A DNA stretch of 64,000 bases from Aegilops tauschii subsp. strangulata. Taxonomy: Eukaryota > Streptophyta > Magnoliopsida > Poales > Poaceae. The stretch is taken from positions 352,723,267 through 352,787,266 of the forward strand of contig NC_053040.3 of the NCBI RefSeq assembly GCF_002575655.3, written 5' to 3'. Below the pieces are notes generated by a model, which saw only the letters and a program-made list of their open reading frames with translations, had not been told where the DNA came from and did not search any database. Below, one piece after another: positions 11,121 through 21,314 of the stretch; the first letter of the stretch is position 1, and each line of letters opens with the position of its first letter. Position numbers and translations under genes: made by a program.

Positions 11121-11885
11121 CTAAGAGTCAAGTCCATATTTAGTGCTAAATTTACGGAAAACATCGATATCCATAAAAGATTTAACACAATCATACTTAG
11201 GTGTCATACCTGACTCCTTACCTTCGTCGAGATCCCAATCTTCAGAGTTGCGTTTAATTATATCCAATAAATCCCATTTGAATTCAATAGTCTTCATCAT
11301 AAAAGATCCAGCACAAGAAGTATCGAGCATGGTGCGCTTGTTATCAGAAAGCCGAGCATAAAAACTTTGAATAATTATTTCTCTTGGGAGCTCATGATTG
11401 GGGCATGAATATAACATTGATTTAAGCCTCCCCCAAGCTTGAGCGATGCTTTCTCCTTCGCGGGGACAAAAATTACATATATAATTGCGATCACGATGAA
11501 AGAGATGCATAGGATAAAATTTCTGATGAAATTCCAATTTCAGTCGTTTGTAGTTCCATGATCCCGTATCATCACATAGCCTATACCATGTCAATGCATC
11601 TTCCTTCAAAGATAAAGGGAAGACCTTCATCTTAATAAAATCACCGGGTATACCTACAAGCTTAAATAATCCACAAACTTCATCCACATAGATTAGGTGC
11701 TCATCAGGATGCTTTGTTCCATCTCCTGCAAAAGGATTAGCTAGCAGTTTTTCTAACATACCTGAAGGAATCTCAAAGTGGAAATTTTCATTTTCAATAG
11801 GTTCAGTAGGTTGAGGAGCAACTCTTTGCTCTACCTGGTCGGGGTGAAGATACTCGAACAAGCCCCTGAGAGGATTACTTTCCAT
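11121..11885 (-). pseudogene. Gag of the first Athila-like element
   Basis: 254 codons from the ATG at 11885, about 105 bp after the 5' LTR, to a TAG at 11121. It contains the retrotransposon gag core: DALTWYRLCDDTGSWNYKRL, then FHQKFYPMHLFHRDRN, then EGESIAQAWGRLKSMLYSCP. This core forms the virus-like particle and binds element RNA. The TAG looks like a point mutation, because the same frame stays open for about 58 more codons and, after one further stop, runs on into protease. No CCHC zinc knuckle is visible in this part. Confidence 0.88.
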
Positions 11886-11963
11886 AGTAACAAGTGACAG
11901 TAAATTTCAGCACACTATATAAATTTTTCCTTACCAAATTCCACCTACCAAAGGCGCTTCACT

Positions 11964-11980
11964 CCCCGGCAACGGCGCCA
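11964..11980 (-). other. tRNA-Asp primer binding site
   Basis: Reads TGGCGCCGTTGCCGGGG on the minus strand, 11 bp from the 5' LTR. It is complementary to the 3' end of plant tRNA-Asp, the primer used by Athila-type elements. An identical site occurs at 46874-46890. Confidence 0.88.
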
Positions 11981-11991
11981 GAAAAGAGTCT

Positions 11992-13491
11992 TGACGACCC
12001 ACAAGTATAGGGGATCTATCGTAGTCCTTTCGATAAGTAAGAGTGTCAAACCCAACGAGGAGCAGAAGGAAATGATAAGCGGTTTTCAGCAAGGTATTCT
12101 CTGCAAGCACTGAAATAATAGGTAACAGATAGTTTTGTGATAGGATAATTTGTAATGAGCAACAAGTAACAAAAGTAAATAAAGTGCAGCAAGGTGGCCC
12201 AATCCTTTTTGTAGCAAAGGACAAGCCTGGACAAACTCTTATATAGAGAAAAGCGATCCCGAGGACACATGGGAATTATCGTCAAGCTAGTTTTCATCAC
12301 GTTCATATGATTCGCGTTCGGTACTTTGATAATTTGATATGTGGGTGGACCGGTGCTTGGGTGCTGTCCTTACTTGGACAAGCATCCCACTTATGATTAA
12401 CCTCTATTGCAAGCACCTGCAACTACAACAAAAGTATTAAGGTAAACCTAACCATAGCATGAAACATATGGATCCAAATCAGCCCCTTACGAAGCAACGC
12501 ATAAACTAGGGTTTAAGCTTTTGTCACTCTAGCAACCCATCATCTACTTATTACTTCCCAATGCCTTCCTCTAGGCCCAAATAATGGTGAAGTGTTATGT
12601 AGTCGACGTTCACATAACACCACTAGAGGATAGGCAACATGCATCTCATCAAAATATCGAACGAATACCAAATTCACATGACTACTAATAGCAAGACTTC
12701 TCCCATGTCCTCAGGAACAAACGTAACTACTCACAAAGCAAATTCATGTTCATAATCAGAGGAGTATTAATATGCATATAGGATCTGAACATATGATCTT
12801 CCACCAAATAAACCAACTAGCATCAACTACAAGGAGTAATCAACACTACTAGCAACCTACAGGTACCAATCCCGGACTTAGAGACAAGAATTGGATACAA
12901 GAGATGAACTAGGGTTTGAGATGAGATGGTGCTGGTGAAGATGTTGATGGAGATTGCCCTCTCCCAATGAGAGGAGCGTTGGTGATGACGATGGCGATGA
13001 TTTCCCCCTCCCGGAGGGAAGTGTCCCCGGCAGAACAGCTCTGCCGGAGCCCTAGATTGGTTCCGCCAAGGTTCCGCCTCGTGGCGGCGGAGTCTCGTCC
13101 CGAAAGCTTGCTTATGATTTTTCTTCGGACGAAAGACCTCATATAGCAGAAGATGGCCACCGAAGGGCCAACAGGGGGCCCACGAGGCAGGGGCGCGCCC
13201 CCACCCTCGTGGCCAGGTGGGGCCCCCCTGACGCATTTCTTCCGCTCAATATTTTTTATTATTTCCAAAAATAACTTTCGTGGAGTTTCAGGACTTTTGG
13301 AGTTGTGCAGAATAGGTCTCTAATATTTGCTCCTTTTCCAGCCCAGAATTCCAGCTGCCGGCATTCTCCCTCCTTATGTAAACCTTGTAAAATAAGAGAG
13401 AATAGGCATAAGTATTGTGACATAATGTGTAATAACAGCCCATAATGCAATAAATATCGATATAAAAGCATGATGCAAAATGGACGTATCA
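11992..13491 (-). repeat. 5' LTR of the first Athila-like element
   Basis: Near-identical partner of 3268-4768, beginning TGACGACCC and ending CGTATCA on the plus strand. The two LTRs show only scattered substitutions and small indels, so the insertion is fairly recent on the scale of the region. It carries hairpin copy 3 near 13166-13225. Confidence 0.95.
13166..13225. other. G+C-rich inverted-repeat module (copy 3)
   Basis: LTR partner of copy 1, with slightly shorter inner G and C runs (GGGGCGCGCCCCC). Runs of this kind commonly vary in length by slippage. Confidence 0.65.
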
Positions 13492-13509
13492 CTCCTACCG
13501 TCCACCCTC

Positions 13510-13517
13510 TATTTAAA
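13510..13517 (+). promoter_or_regulatory. TATA-like box before the 13597 ORF
   Basis: TATTTAAA, about 80 bp upstream of the ATG at 13597 and only 19 bp beyond the LTR end. The retrotransposon therefore sits immediately upstream of the core promoter. Confidence 0.4.
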
Positions 13518-13596
13518 CGAGGCCAGACAGCGGGCAAGAATCGCACCCCTCCGCCGCTCCCCTGTCTCCTTCTTCACCATTTTCTCCACTCTTTCG

Positions 13597-13950
13597 ATGG
13601 CTTCCGAGGAGCTGTTCTCCGGCATACTACCCGGCTGGGTGGCCCGCGGAGCCCTCCAGATACGAGCGATGCCGCTCGGTGCTTCAGCTACCTCGCCTGG
13701 CCCGACAGAGCCAGTTGCCGCCCCAGGCTGGCGTGTAGTTCAGCAACTCGTCGATCCAGTTCAGCTCGATGAGGAGTGGCGAGTTGCTCCACGCTGGGAC
13801 GGCGGCACGGGCGTCGTCGTTGCCGCGTCGTACCGCGCCACCAGTGTTTGCGGTAGCGCCATGCTGGTAGAGACAGAAGCCGGGTGCGCGGGGAGCGATG
13901 AGTCGGTGGCCAGCTTCTCTGTGTCCGCCGCCATCACCGAGGAGAAGTAG
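13597..13950 (+). CDS. Short host ORF, unknown function
   Basis: 117 codons from the ATG at 13597 (MASEELFSGILPGWVARGAL) to a TAG at 13950. I chose this ATG because the frame upstream of it (to 13480) reads into the LTR target site and leader. The sequence is strongly G+C-rich at third positions and has a TATA-like box at suitable spacing, both normal for grass genes. The protein is rich in Ala, Val, Pro and Ser, with a central acidic patch (VDPVQLDEEW), and has no domain, signal peptide or membrane span I recognise. It may be a truncated 5' exon, since coding-like G+C-rich DNA continues to about 14100. The Athila-like element inserted about 100 bp upstream may have displaced distal promoter elements. 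Confidence 0.4.
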   Translation: MASEELFSGILPGWVARGALQIRAMPLGASATSPGPTEPVAAPGWRVVQQLVDPVQLDEEWRVAPRWDGGTGVVVAASYRATSVCGSAMLVETEAGCAGSDESVASFSVSAAITEEK

Positions 13951-14176
13951 AACATGGGAGGCCGCTGCCACTTGGGTCCCATGAAGGCCACCGCCGAGGC
14001 GACGACTGCGTATACAGGTGGTTTCTTTGCTGCTTCGTCTCTTGCGAGGACCTTCGTCGACCCCGCAAGTGTCTGCCGGACATGAGAAAGACAAAGGGAT
14101 CCGCGGGCGGCCATTTAGATTAGGTATTAATTATACCACGAGAGCCGGATTAGCATCGCTTAGTTCATGTAAATGT

Positions 14177-14290
14177 AAGAGTTTAGGTAAGACTTTCAAA
14201 GAAACTCTCGACGGGAGAATCGAGTCTATTCAGGAAGAATTGCTGCAATTCTTCAATCCTAACGAAGTAATTCCGGAGGGTCCTCAGTAG
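14177..14290 (+). pseudogene. atp4: Mitochondrial atp4-like fragment in nuclear DNA
   Basis: The frame reads KSLGKTFKETLDGRIESIQE and continues to NPNEVIPEGPQ-stop. This resembles the N-terminal third of plant mitochondrial ATP synthase subunit b (atp4, orf25), where a KSLGKTF...TLDGRI...QEE...PNPNEV stretch follows the membrane segment. Only about 38 codons are present. After NPNEVIPE the sequence departs from atp4 and stops, and upstream it joins unrelated DNA. It is therefore a truncated insertion, probably a nuclear mitochondrial segment or a piece of a rearranged mitochondrial sequence. The match is from memory of the family and was not aligned. Confidence 0.6.
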
Positions 14291-14390
14291 GTGGTTTGGT
14301 CCTTCAAATGCCTATCTGTTGTAGTAGTCCCCAAAGGCGGAGCTTTATTAGTTGTAGGTGGACGGACCTCAAGTCCTTTCCTTTCTCTCT

Positions 14391-14444
14391 GGCAAAACAG
14401 CAGTAGCCACAGATACAATTCTCAAGAAAAAAGGGCAAGATGTA
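14391..14444 (+). pseudogene. atpA: ATP synthase alpha (plastid atpA-like) fragment
   Basis: 54 bp encode GKTAVATDTILKKKGQDV, which matches the Walker A region of plastid F1-ATPase alpha (GKTAVATDTIL followed by a Q/K-rich turn). Mitochondrial atp1 has a different version (GKTAIAIDTIL), so a plastid origin is favoured. The fragment lies 100 bp from the atp4-like piece with unrelated DNA between, which suggests a mosaic organelle insertion. It is too short to have any function. Confidence 0.5.
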
Positions 14445-14914
14445 AGAAGAACGAGAGCGAGCCTTCACGAAAGAAAATGCAAGTGAAAGAGAAATCCGTC
14501 ATGTTTATATGAAGATCCTGCTTTTTTATACAAAATCCTTCATGCTTATATGAAATCAGTCCGTGTTTGCATGAATTTCCTCTGGTTGGTTAGAGTTGAG
14601 AAAATGTATGCCGCTGGCATTGGATGTCGTTCTCCATGGAAGGAAGCGGGAGGAGATTTGCTGGTTGCCATTGGAGATGCTCTTATGCTGGAAATAATAG
14701 TCACATCCAATCAATTTGAGTTAATTGCGTGTATGATTCTCCCTCTATAAAAAGTTAATTGCATGTACAGTGTACATGACTTGCAGGGTGGCTACAGATT
14801 CGTACAGAAAGTTAAAAATAAACAAATACATCCTTAATCTTGTATTCTTAGTACTCTGTGGGTTCTATGTCAGTATAGTAGCAAAATAAGTATATATTAA
14901 AAAATCTAAAAATC
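14445..14914. other. Intergenic DNA after the organelle-like fragments
   Basis: No recognisable gene. It contains a short direct repeat (two CTTATATGAA-type motifs near 14505-14550). Part of this stretch may belong to the same organelle-derived insertion, but I see no further match. Confidence 0.45.
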
Positions 14915-15000
14915 TAAAGTTTAAGATAGAATTCGAACTCAGGTCATCGCATTGCGAGCATCCAGCGCTAACCAGTCCACCAAATGTTCGTTGTGGACGA
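14915..15000 (-). repeat. tRNA-derived SINE candidate
   Basis: On the minus strand a box A-like TGGTTAGCGCTGG (14962-14974) is followed after 20 bp by a box B-like GAGTTCGAAT (14931-14941). An AT-rich 3' tail containing TTTAGATTTTTAGATTTT then runs to about 14890. Internal Pol III promoter boxes followed by such a tail fit a tRNA-derived SINE. The stems expected for a true tRNA do not pair well, so I do not call a tRNA gene. Confidence 0.45.
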
Positions 15001-15489
15001 TGCAAGAGATATATCTCCTCTCTTATAAAAAAACAGAGTTGGTGATGATGGTGTGCCTGCCGTCCTGCAATATAGGCCGTCCGATTTATATCTGACGGAT
15101 AGGAAGGAAACTATGGCAATTTTGCAAAAAGATACCCACACCCCTCTCCACATTTGCAAATAAGGCTTTCCCTCGTTCATCCTTTTCTCCCACAAGATAA
15201 ACTACTCATACAAATGCATCTTGATGTTCTGTGCAACGCATGGGCATCTTGCTAGTTTCTTTTTAAATAGTTACTGCGATAATTGGGTTGAAGTGATATA
15301 TTTTATGTCTGCCCCGAATGATCTCAAATTCACTAGTAGTAACAAAGAAAAGGTTGCCTTGTTAATTAACAGAAAACAGGGTGAAAACTATCACATGAGG
15401 CCGGTAAAACAAGGCACACTAGGTTCAGCGGCATCGTCACTTCAGTTGTGTGCGCGCGAGAAATCTACATATCGAGGGGGCCTACGGAG

Positions 15490-15783
15490 AGAAAGATGTA
15501 TCGAGTGTGTGTGAGCGAGGCACAGAGACACAACTAGTGAGTGTGTGTGTGTGTGTGTGTGTTTCAGAGAGAGGCCAATTGATAGATTAAGATCAAGATC
15601 GAGGCGTCACCCTTCTGCTGTCATTGTTGGGGGGTGGGAGGGAGGAAGAGAAAGACGTATCGAGAGTGTGCGCGCGGTAGGAACAGAGGCACAACTAGAG
15701 AGTGTGTGTGCGTGTTTGAGAGAGAAGCCAGTAGATAGATTAGTAGCAAGATCGAGGTGTCACACTACTCCTTCGGTGTCGGG

Positions 15784-15826
<43 letters not shown>

Positions 15827-15915
15827 AGAGGGAAGCCGGAAGATAGATTAGTATCAAGATCGAGGTGTCACCCTACTCCTTCGGTGTCGGGAAGTGTGTG
15901 GGGGGGGAGTGACAC
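15490..15915. repeat. Compound TG microsatellite / minisatellite
   Basis: Three degenerate copies of a roughly 80-110 bp unit (GAGAGGGAAGCCGG...GATAGATTAGTA...CAAGATCGAGG...GTCACCCT) alternate with (TG)n runs at about 15541-15562 and 15787-15822. Open frames across it are simple-repeat artefacts. Confidence 0.8.
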
Positions 15916-16065
15916 TTAGATATAGGGAGAAAGAGTTTATGTGATACATATCTATATTAAGGGATAGGCAGATAGCATGTGTGTGAGGCATACTTAAAGC
16001 ATCACAGAGATAAACAAGCGGTGTGCATGCAAGTGCCGGAAAAAATGAAGAGAGACACAATGTTT

Positions 16066-16089
16066 ACGCGCGTGCGCGTGCGTGCGTGC

Positions 16090-16150
<61 letters not shown>
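16066..16150. repeat. (GC/GT)n-(AG)n microsatellite
   Basis: A CGCGTGCGTG-type run grades into (GT)n and then about 40 bp of pure (AG)n. Such long dinucleotide arrays are typically hypervariable in length. Confidence 0.9.
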
Positions 16151-16152
<2 letters not shown>

Positions 16153-17246
16153 CAAAATCTGAAAACAAAAGGTGCTCTCCTGGACTCCCATTCTATGTAT
16201 TCATATGGTTCCAGGACTCGAGTTAACCTTACGCTTATGTGTATGGAGGGAGAGAAATACACGAAGTGTGCGTGTGTTTCCGATGCCCATGGAGATACGA
16301 GATATGTATGTGTGTGAGAGAGATTGCACAATTCATTCACATATCACTATCTAGCGATCGTGGACGTGCATCGCTTGAACATAATCAATATCTACTTCGT
16401 ATCGTGGCCAAAGATACAACATCGATTCAACGCTATAAAGATTGGACACTCACATATCACATTTTTTCGAATAGTCTTTTTCAATTGTGCATGCCAAAGT
16501 TATAGTGATGTTTCTTCAAACAACCACTCTAGTTATCATGTACATGCACCATTGTTAGTTTTGCATTCAAATTCATTAGTCTTGGATGATTTAATGTTCT
16601 ATTATGAAATAATATATGTAATATTCATATATGAATTCAACGGGTACGAAATTTATGAAATGGAGGACATGTAATCATATGAGGTAAAACTTTTAAGTAC
16701 CGGACTACAATATCCATTTATTTTTGTGCATCTATATTAAAATTAACACGGCAATGCATTATGTTTAAAATAAATAACCAATGGCACTAAATTATATATT
16801 TACACGAGAAATACATAGGCTGAGCGTTTGATCCGTTTTTTTGTGAACGCGCCTCTACACCCGTATGATTGGTCACGCCCTTGTGAACGTCCAAGTTATT
16901 GGTGCATCATCCCAAGTTATTGTCTTTTTTCTGGGTGGACTTCATACCAGTTATTAACTGCTGACGTGTGCCCCGTGTACACAGTCTCGCATGACCTTCC
17001 AGCTAACACCGTCCAAAATTAGTTGAAACTGGATATGAACGATCCCGCGGGCAGCAGAATCTCCCGCTTCCTTCTAAAATTTCCGCCACCTAGTATTTAG
17101 CATGCGAAATTCCCCTTTTACCCTTGGTGCACGGAGAACAATAGTTACAATACGACCGTCATTTACATAATAGGTCAGGGTTGCTTTGGTAACTTTCGGT
17201 TCCCTCCACCACACGGCACCCCCATTTCCTCTCCCCTCCCGCAAAA
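16151..17246. other. Intergenic DNA, possible promoter region of the split gene
   Basis: AT-rich sequence without ORFs to about 16830. It becomes more G+C-rich from 17030 on and contains TCCCGC motifs and a CT-rich leader (17200-17240). That transition could mark the 5' end of the gene whose pieces appear from 17247 and 38018, but no convincing TATA box is visible. Confidence 0.35.
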
Positions 17247-17483
17247 ATGACTACTCCACAGCACCAGAGCATCTTACATCACGTCGTCCGTACTTCATCG
17301 GCCTTTCTACCCCTTCCCTCTCGAAACCCTAGACTGCTCATCCACCGGCGTACCAGAGCCCATTCACTGCCAGCGTCGTCCACCTCGCCGGATCTGCTTC
17401 TGCGGCCGCATCTACCCCTCCCACCTCCCCTAGAAACAAGTAGACTGCTCATCCACCACTGTACCACAGCCCATTCAGTGTAG
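17247..17483 (+). CDS. Candidate 5' exon / short ORF upstream of the minisatellite
   Basis: 78 codons from an ATG at 17247 (MTTPQHQSILHHVVRTSSAF) to a TAG at 17481-17483. It is Ser, Pro, Leu and Arg rich, with two related segments (RLLIHRRTRAHSLPASS and RLLIHHCTTAHSV). These come from a DNA duplication of about 105 bp, three times the 35-bp unit of the adjoining minisatellite. It could be the first exon or leader of the broken host gene whose exons start at 38018. It could equally be a chance frame in the repeat array. A CT-rich leader precedes it. There is no recognisable domain. Confidence 0.25.
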   Translation: MTTPQHQSILHHVVRTSSAFLPLPSRNPRLLIHRRTRAHSLPASSTSPDLLLRPHLPLPPPLETSRLLIHHCTTAHSV

Positions 17484-17638
17484 GCCTTGTCCACAGTGCT
17501 GGATCTGCTTCGCCGGTACTCTCGTCAACCACAGCGCATCTGCAGCGGCTCCTTCGTACTCCCCACCGGAGACATTTCGTACACAACCCCGGAGCCGCCC
17601 CACCGACGCCCCCGTCGACGGCCTCTGATCCTCTTTGC
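17484..17638. repeat. 35-bp minisatellite, left part
   Basis: Degenerate units of the type TTCGCCGGTACTCTCGTC... with recurring GGATCTGC / GGAGCCGC ends. The array is interrupted at 17638 by the LARD-like element and resumes at 37596. Confidence 0.6.
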
Positions 17639-20600
17639 TGTGAGGCCCCCGATTTGATCGTACACTAATCATGCACGCAACTTTGTATGATCAAGATCAG
17701 GGACTCACGGGAAGATATCACAACACAACTCTACAACATAAATAAGTCATACAAGCATCATAATACAAGCCAGGGGCCTCGAGGGCTCGAATACAAGTGC
17801 TCGATCATAGACGAGTCAGCGGAAGCAACAATATCTAAGTACAGACATAAGTTAAACAAGTTTGCCTTAAGAAGGCTAGCACAAACTGGGATACAGATCG
17901 AAAGAGGCGCAGGCCTCCTGCCTGGGATCCTCCTCACTACTCCTGGTCGTCGTCAGCGGGCTGCACGTAGTAGTAGGCACCTCTGGGGTAGTAGGAGTCG
18001 TCGTCAATGGTGGCGTCTGGCTCCTGGCCTCCAGCATCTGGTTGTGACAACCAGGTAGAAGGGAAAGTGGGAAAAGAGGGAGAAAAGCAACCGTGAGTAC
18101 TCATCCAAAGTACTCGCAAGCAAGGAGCTACACTACATATGCATGGGTATATGTGTAAAGGGCCATATCGGTGGACTGAACTGCAGAATGCCTGAATAAG
18201 AGGGGGATAGCTAATCCTGTCGAAGACTACGCTTCTGGCCACCTCCATCTTGCAGCATGTAGAAGAGAGTAGACGGTAAGTTCACCAAGTAGCATCGCAT
18301 AGCATAATCCTACCCGGCGATCCCCTCCTCGTCGCCCTGTTAGAGAGCGATCACCGGGTTATATCTGGCACTTGGAAGGGTGTGTTTTATTAAGTATCCG
18401 GTTCTAGTTGTCATAAGGTCAAGGTACAACTCCGGGTCGTCCTTTTACCGAGGGACACGGCTATTCGAATAGATAAACTTCCCTTCAAGGGTGCACCACA
18501 TAACCCAACACGCTCGATCCCATTTGGCCGGACACACTTTCATGGGTCATGCCTGGCCTCGTAAGATCAACATGTCACAGCCCCACCTAGGCACAACAGA
18601 GAGGTCAGCACGCCGGTCTAAATCCTATGGCGCAGGGGTCTGGGCCCATCGCCCATTGCACACCTGCATGTTGCGAGGGCGGCCGGAAGCAGACATAGCC
18701 TAGCAGGCGTTCCAGTCCAATCCGGCGCGCGCCGCTCCGTCGCTGACGTCAAGAAGGCTTCGGCTGATACCACGACGTCGAGTGCCCATAACTGTTCCCG
18801 CGTAGTTGGTTAGTGCGTATAGACCAAATGGCCAGACTCAGATCAAATACCAAGATCTCGTTAAGCGTGTTATTTTTAATTATCCATGGACGCCGACCAG
18901 GGCCAGGCCCACCTCTCTCCTAGGTGGTCTCAACCTGCCCTGTCGCTCCGCCACAAAGTAACGGTCGGGGGCCGTCAGGAACCCAGGCCCACCTCTACCG
19001 GGATGGAGCCACCTGTCCTTTCAGCCCCCTCATCAGAATCACTTGCGGGTACTCAATGAGCTGACCCGACTTTAGTCACCACATGTGTCATGTATATAAA
19101 GTATATAGTATATACCCGTGATCACCTCCCTAGTGATCACGGCCCGATAGTATACCATGGTAGACGGACAAGAGTGTAGGGCCACTGATGGAACACTAGC
19201 ATCCTATACTAAGCAGTAGGATAGCAGGTAAGGGTAACAACTGTAGCAACAATGACAGGCTATGCAGCAGAATAGGATTAACCGAAAGAAGTAACATGCT
19301 ACACTCTTCTAATGCAAGCAGTATAGAGAAGAATAGGCGATATCTGGTGATCAAGGGGGGGCTTGCCTGATTGCTCTGGCAAGAAGGAGGGGTCGTCAAC
19401 AGCGTAGTCGGACGGGGCACCAGCAGCGGCGTCGGTCTCGTAGTCTACCGGAGAGAAGAGGGGGGAAGGAACAGTAAATACGGAGCAAACAAAGCATCAC
19501 AAAACATAATGAGGTAATATGCGGTGCTAGGTATGCCCTAACGCGGTATTAGATGATACCGGCGAAGGGGGGAAACATCCGGGAAAGTATTCCCGGTGTT
19601 TCGCATTTTTGGGCAGATGAACCGGAGGGGGAAAGTTGCGTGTTCGCTATACTAGGGATGTGTGGCGGACAAACGGGGTGCGTATCTGGATTCATCTCGT
19701 CGTTCTGAGCAAGTTTCATGTAGAAAGTATTTTCATGTGAGCTTTGGTTTATTTTATATGATTTTCTAAAGTTTTAAATCATTTCTAGTATTTATTTAAT
19801 TAATTTAACTCCATATTATCCAGAATAGTGCATGCTGACATCAGCATGACATCAGCATGACGTCAGCAGTCAACAGAGGTGTTGACTGGGTCAATCTGAC
19901 GTGCGGGACCCACCTGTCATACTCTGCTTAGGTTAATTAGGATTTAACTAAACTAATTGCTATTTAATTAAACTAACTAGTTAATTAGATTAATTAAATA
20001 GGATTAATTAACTTAATTAATTTGTAAATTAATTAATTAATAATTTTATTAATTCATTTTTATTTTTATTCATTTATTATTATTATTTTATTTTAAAAAA
20101 ACATTCTGGGCGGGCCCCCTTTGTCATAGGCCCTGGGGGAGGTTAACGGGCACTGGGCATCAGGCACCCGGGCGCGGTTACGGGCGCCGGGCGTGCAGGC
20201 CCGAGGCCACCAGGGGGGCGCCGGCCTCGACGGCGGCCAGAGCAGTACGGCGAAACGGCGGCGAGGACGGACGGTGGGGGCGACGCGCGCAGCGCGATGT
20301 AGCGGGGGAGGCAGAGCTCGCGCAGCTTCGGGCACGGTTGTGGCGGGCTGAGGCGTGGCCGAACCCGGTCGGGGGGGCGACGGTGAGCAGGCTTGGCCGA
20401 TGCGAGGGAGAGGGGAGGACGCGGGGCACGGCGCAGGGCTCGGGCGGCTCCGAGCGGCGTGGCAACTGGCAAGGGAGTAGGGGCGCGGGGAAGGGTGTCG
20501 CGGCCCCGGGGCGCGCGAGCGCTACGGCGCGGGCATCCGCGTCTAGGAGCAGGGGCGCGACGACGTGAGCGCGCGAGACGAGGCGGGCGCGTGCTGGGGC

Positions 20601-21314
20601 GCGCGGAGGTGCCGGAGCACGGCGACGACGTTCTTGGGCGCGGGCGAAGTGGTAGCCGGGCGCGGGGACCGCGGGGATAGAGGGGAATAGGGGGCAGCTC
20701 ACGGTGTGGTGTAGGGGTTCGGGCAGCGGGGGTTGAGGAGGAAGTCGGAGATGACCGGGTGACGGGGAGGCGAGCGGCCATCCGGCGGGGTGGCTCCGGC
20801 GAGGTGGCCATCCGGGACGTGGCGACGGGGTCGAGCGACGTCGGGGAGGTTGTTCCCCCGATCCAGAATGGGGAGGGGAGAGGGGAGTGGGCCAAGTGGG
20901 GGGTGTTGGTTAGGGTTTGGGTGTCCAGGGGGTTAAGGGAGTGGGGTGCGGGGTGGGCCGGCTGGCTGGGCCTTTGCCCAGTTGGGCTGGCCAGTTGTGC
21001 CACAGATGGCCCAGTGGGGGGTTCCTTTTTTTATTTGTTTGTTTTCTGTTTTTATTTCTTTTCTTTTACTGTTTTAATTCAACTTAGGGCATATAAGTAT
21101 TTTATAAATTTGTGTTTTCTTTACTATAATTACCTATGTAATATTTGGCACTAACCGAACATTTTTGTTTTGATGTTTGAAAACTTTTGATGTTTGACAA
21201 TATTTAAATTTTGAATTTGAAAGTTTCAAACCGACGCGAGATTAGCAACAGTAATCGAGGTGACGTGGCATCATTAGCATAGGTTCACTGTAGCTTAAAT
21301 ATCCGGGCGTCACA
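17639..21314 (-). repeat. 3' LTR of the LARD-like element
   Basis: 3.68 kb, from TGTGAGGCCCCCGATTTGATC to CCGGGCGTCACA on the plus strand. Its composition is sharply divided: an AATTAATTAA-rich block (19780-20095) meets a very G+C-rich block (20100-20960). It keeps about 350 bp (20830-21183) that the partner LTR lacks. Confidence 0.88.

Larger units (their letters stand above)
3268..13491 (-). mobile_element. Athila-lineage Ty3/gypsy LTR retrotransposon, full length, decayed
   Basis: A 10.2 kb element on the minus strand with 1.5 kb LTRs at both ends, flanked by a perfect 5-bp target duplication (CTCCT at 3263-3267 and 13492-13496). The primer site is complementary to tRNA-Asp, and the polypurine tract abuts the left (3') LTR. 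The internal region codes gag, aspartic protease, reverse transcriptase, RNase H and integrase in the gypsy order, then a coiled-coil accessory ORF. The polyprotein is broken by three stops and two frameshifts, so this copy is not autonomous. The tRNA-Asp primer site and the gag and protease types place it in the Athila group. I do not assign a named Triticeae family. Confidence 0.93.

Noticed and set aside
14930..14990. A tRNA gene on the minus strand
   Set aside because: Box A and box B are present, but acceptor and anticodon stems do not pair well and an AT-rich tail follows, so a SINE is the better reading.
15545..16340. ORFs of about 110-124 codons across the TG/AG satellite
   Set aside because: Translations are runs of Cys-Val, Arg-Glu or Ser-Leu from dinucleotide repeats.
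20143..21003. 286-codon proline/arginine-rich ORF on the minus strand
   Set aside because: It lies wholly in the G+C-rich block of a long LTR. The partner LTR breaks and shifts the frame, and the composition explains the open frames on both strands.
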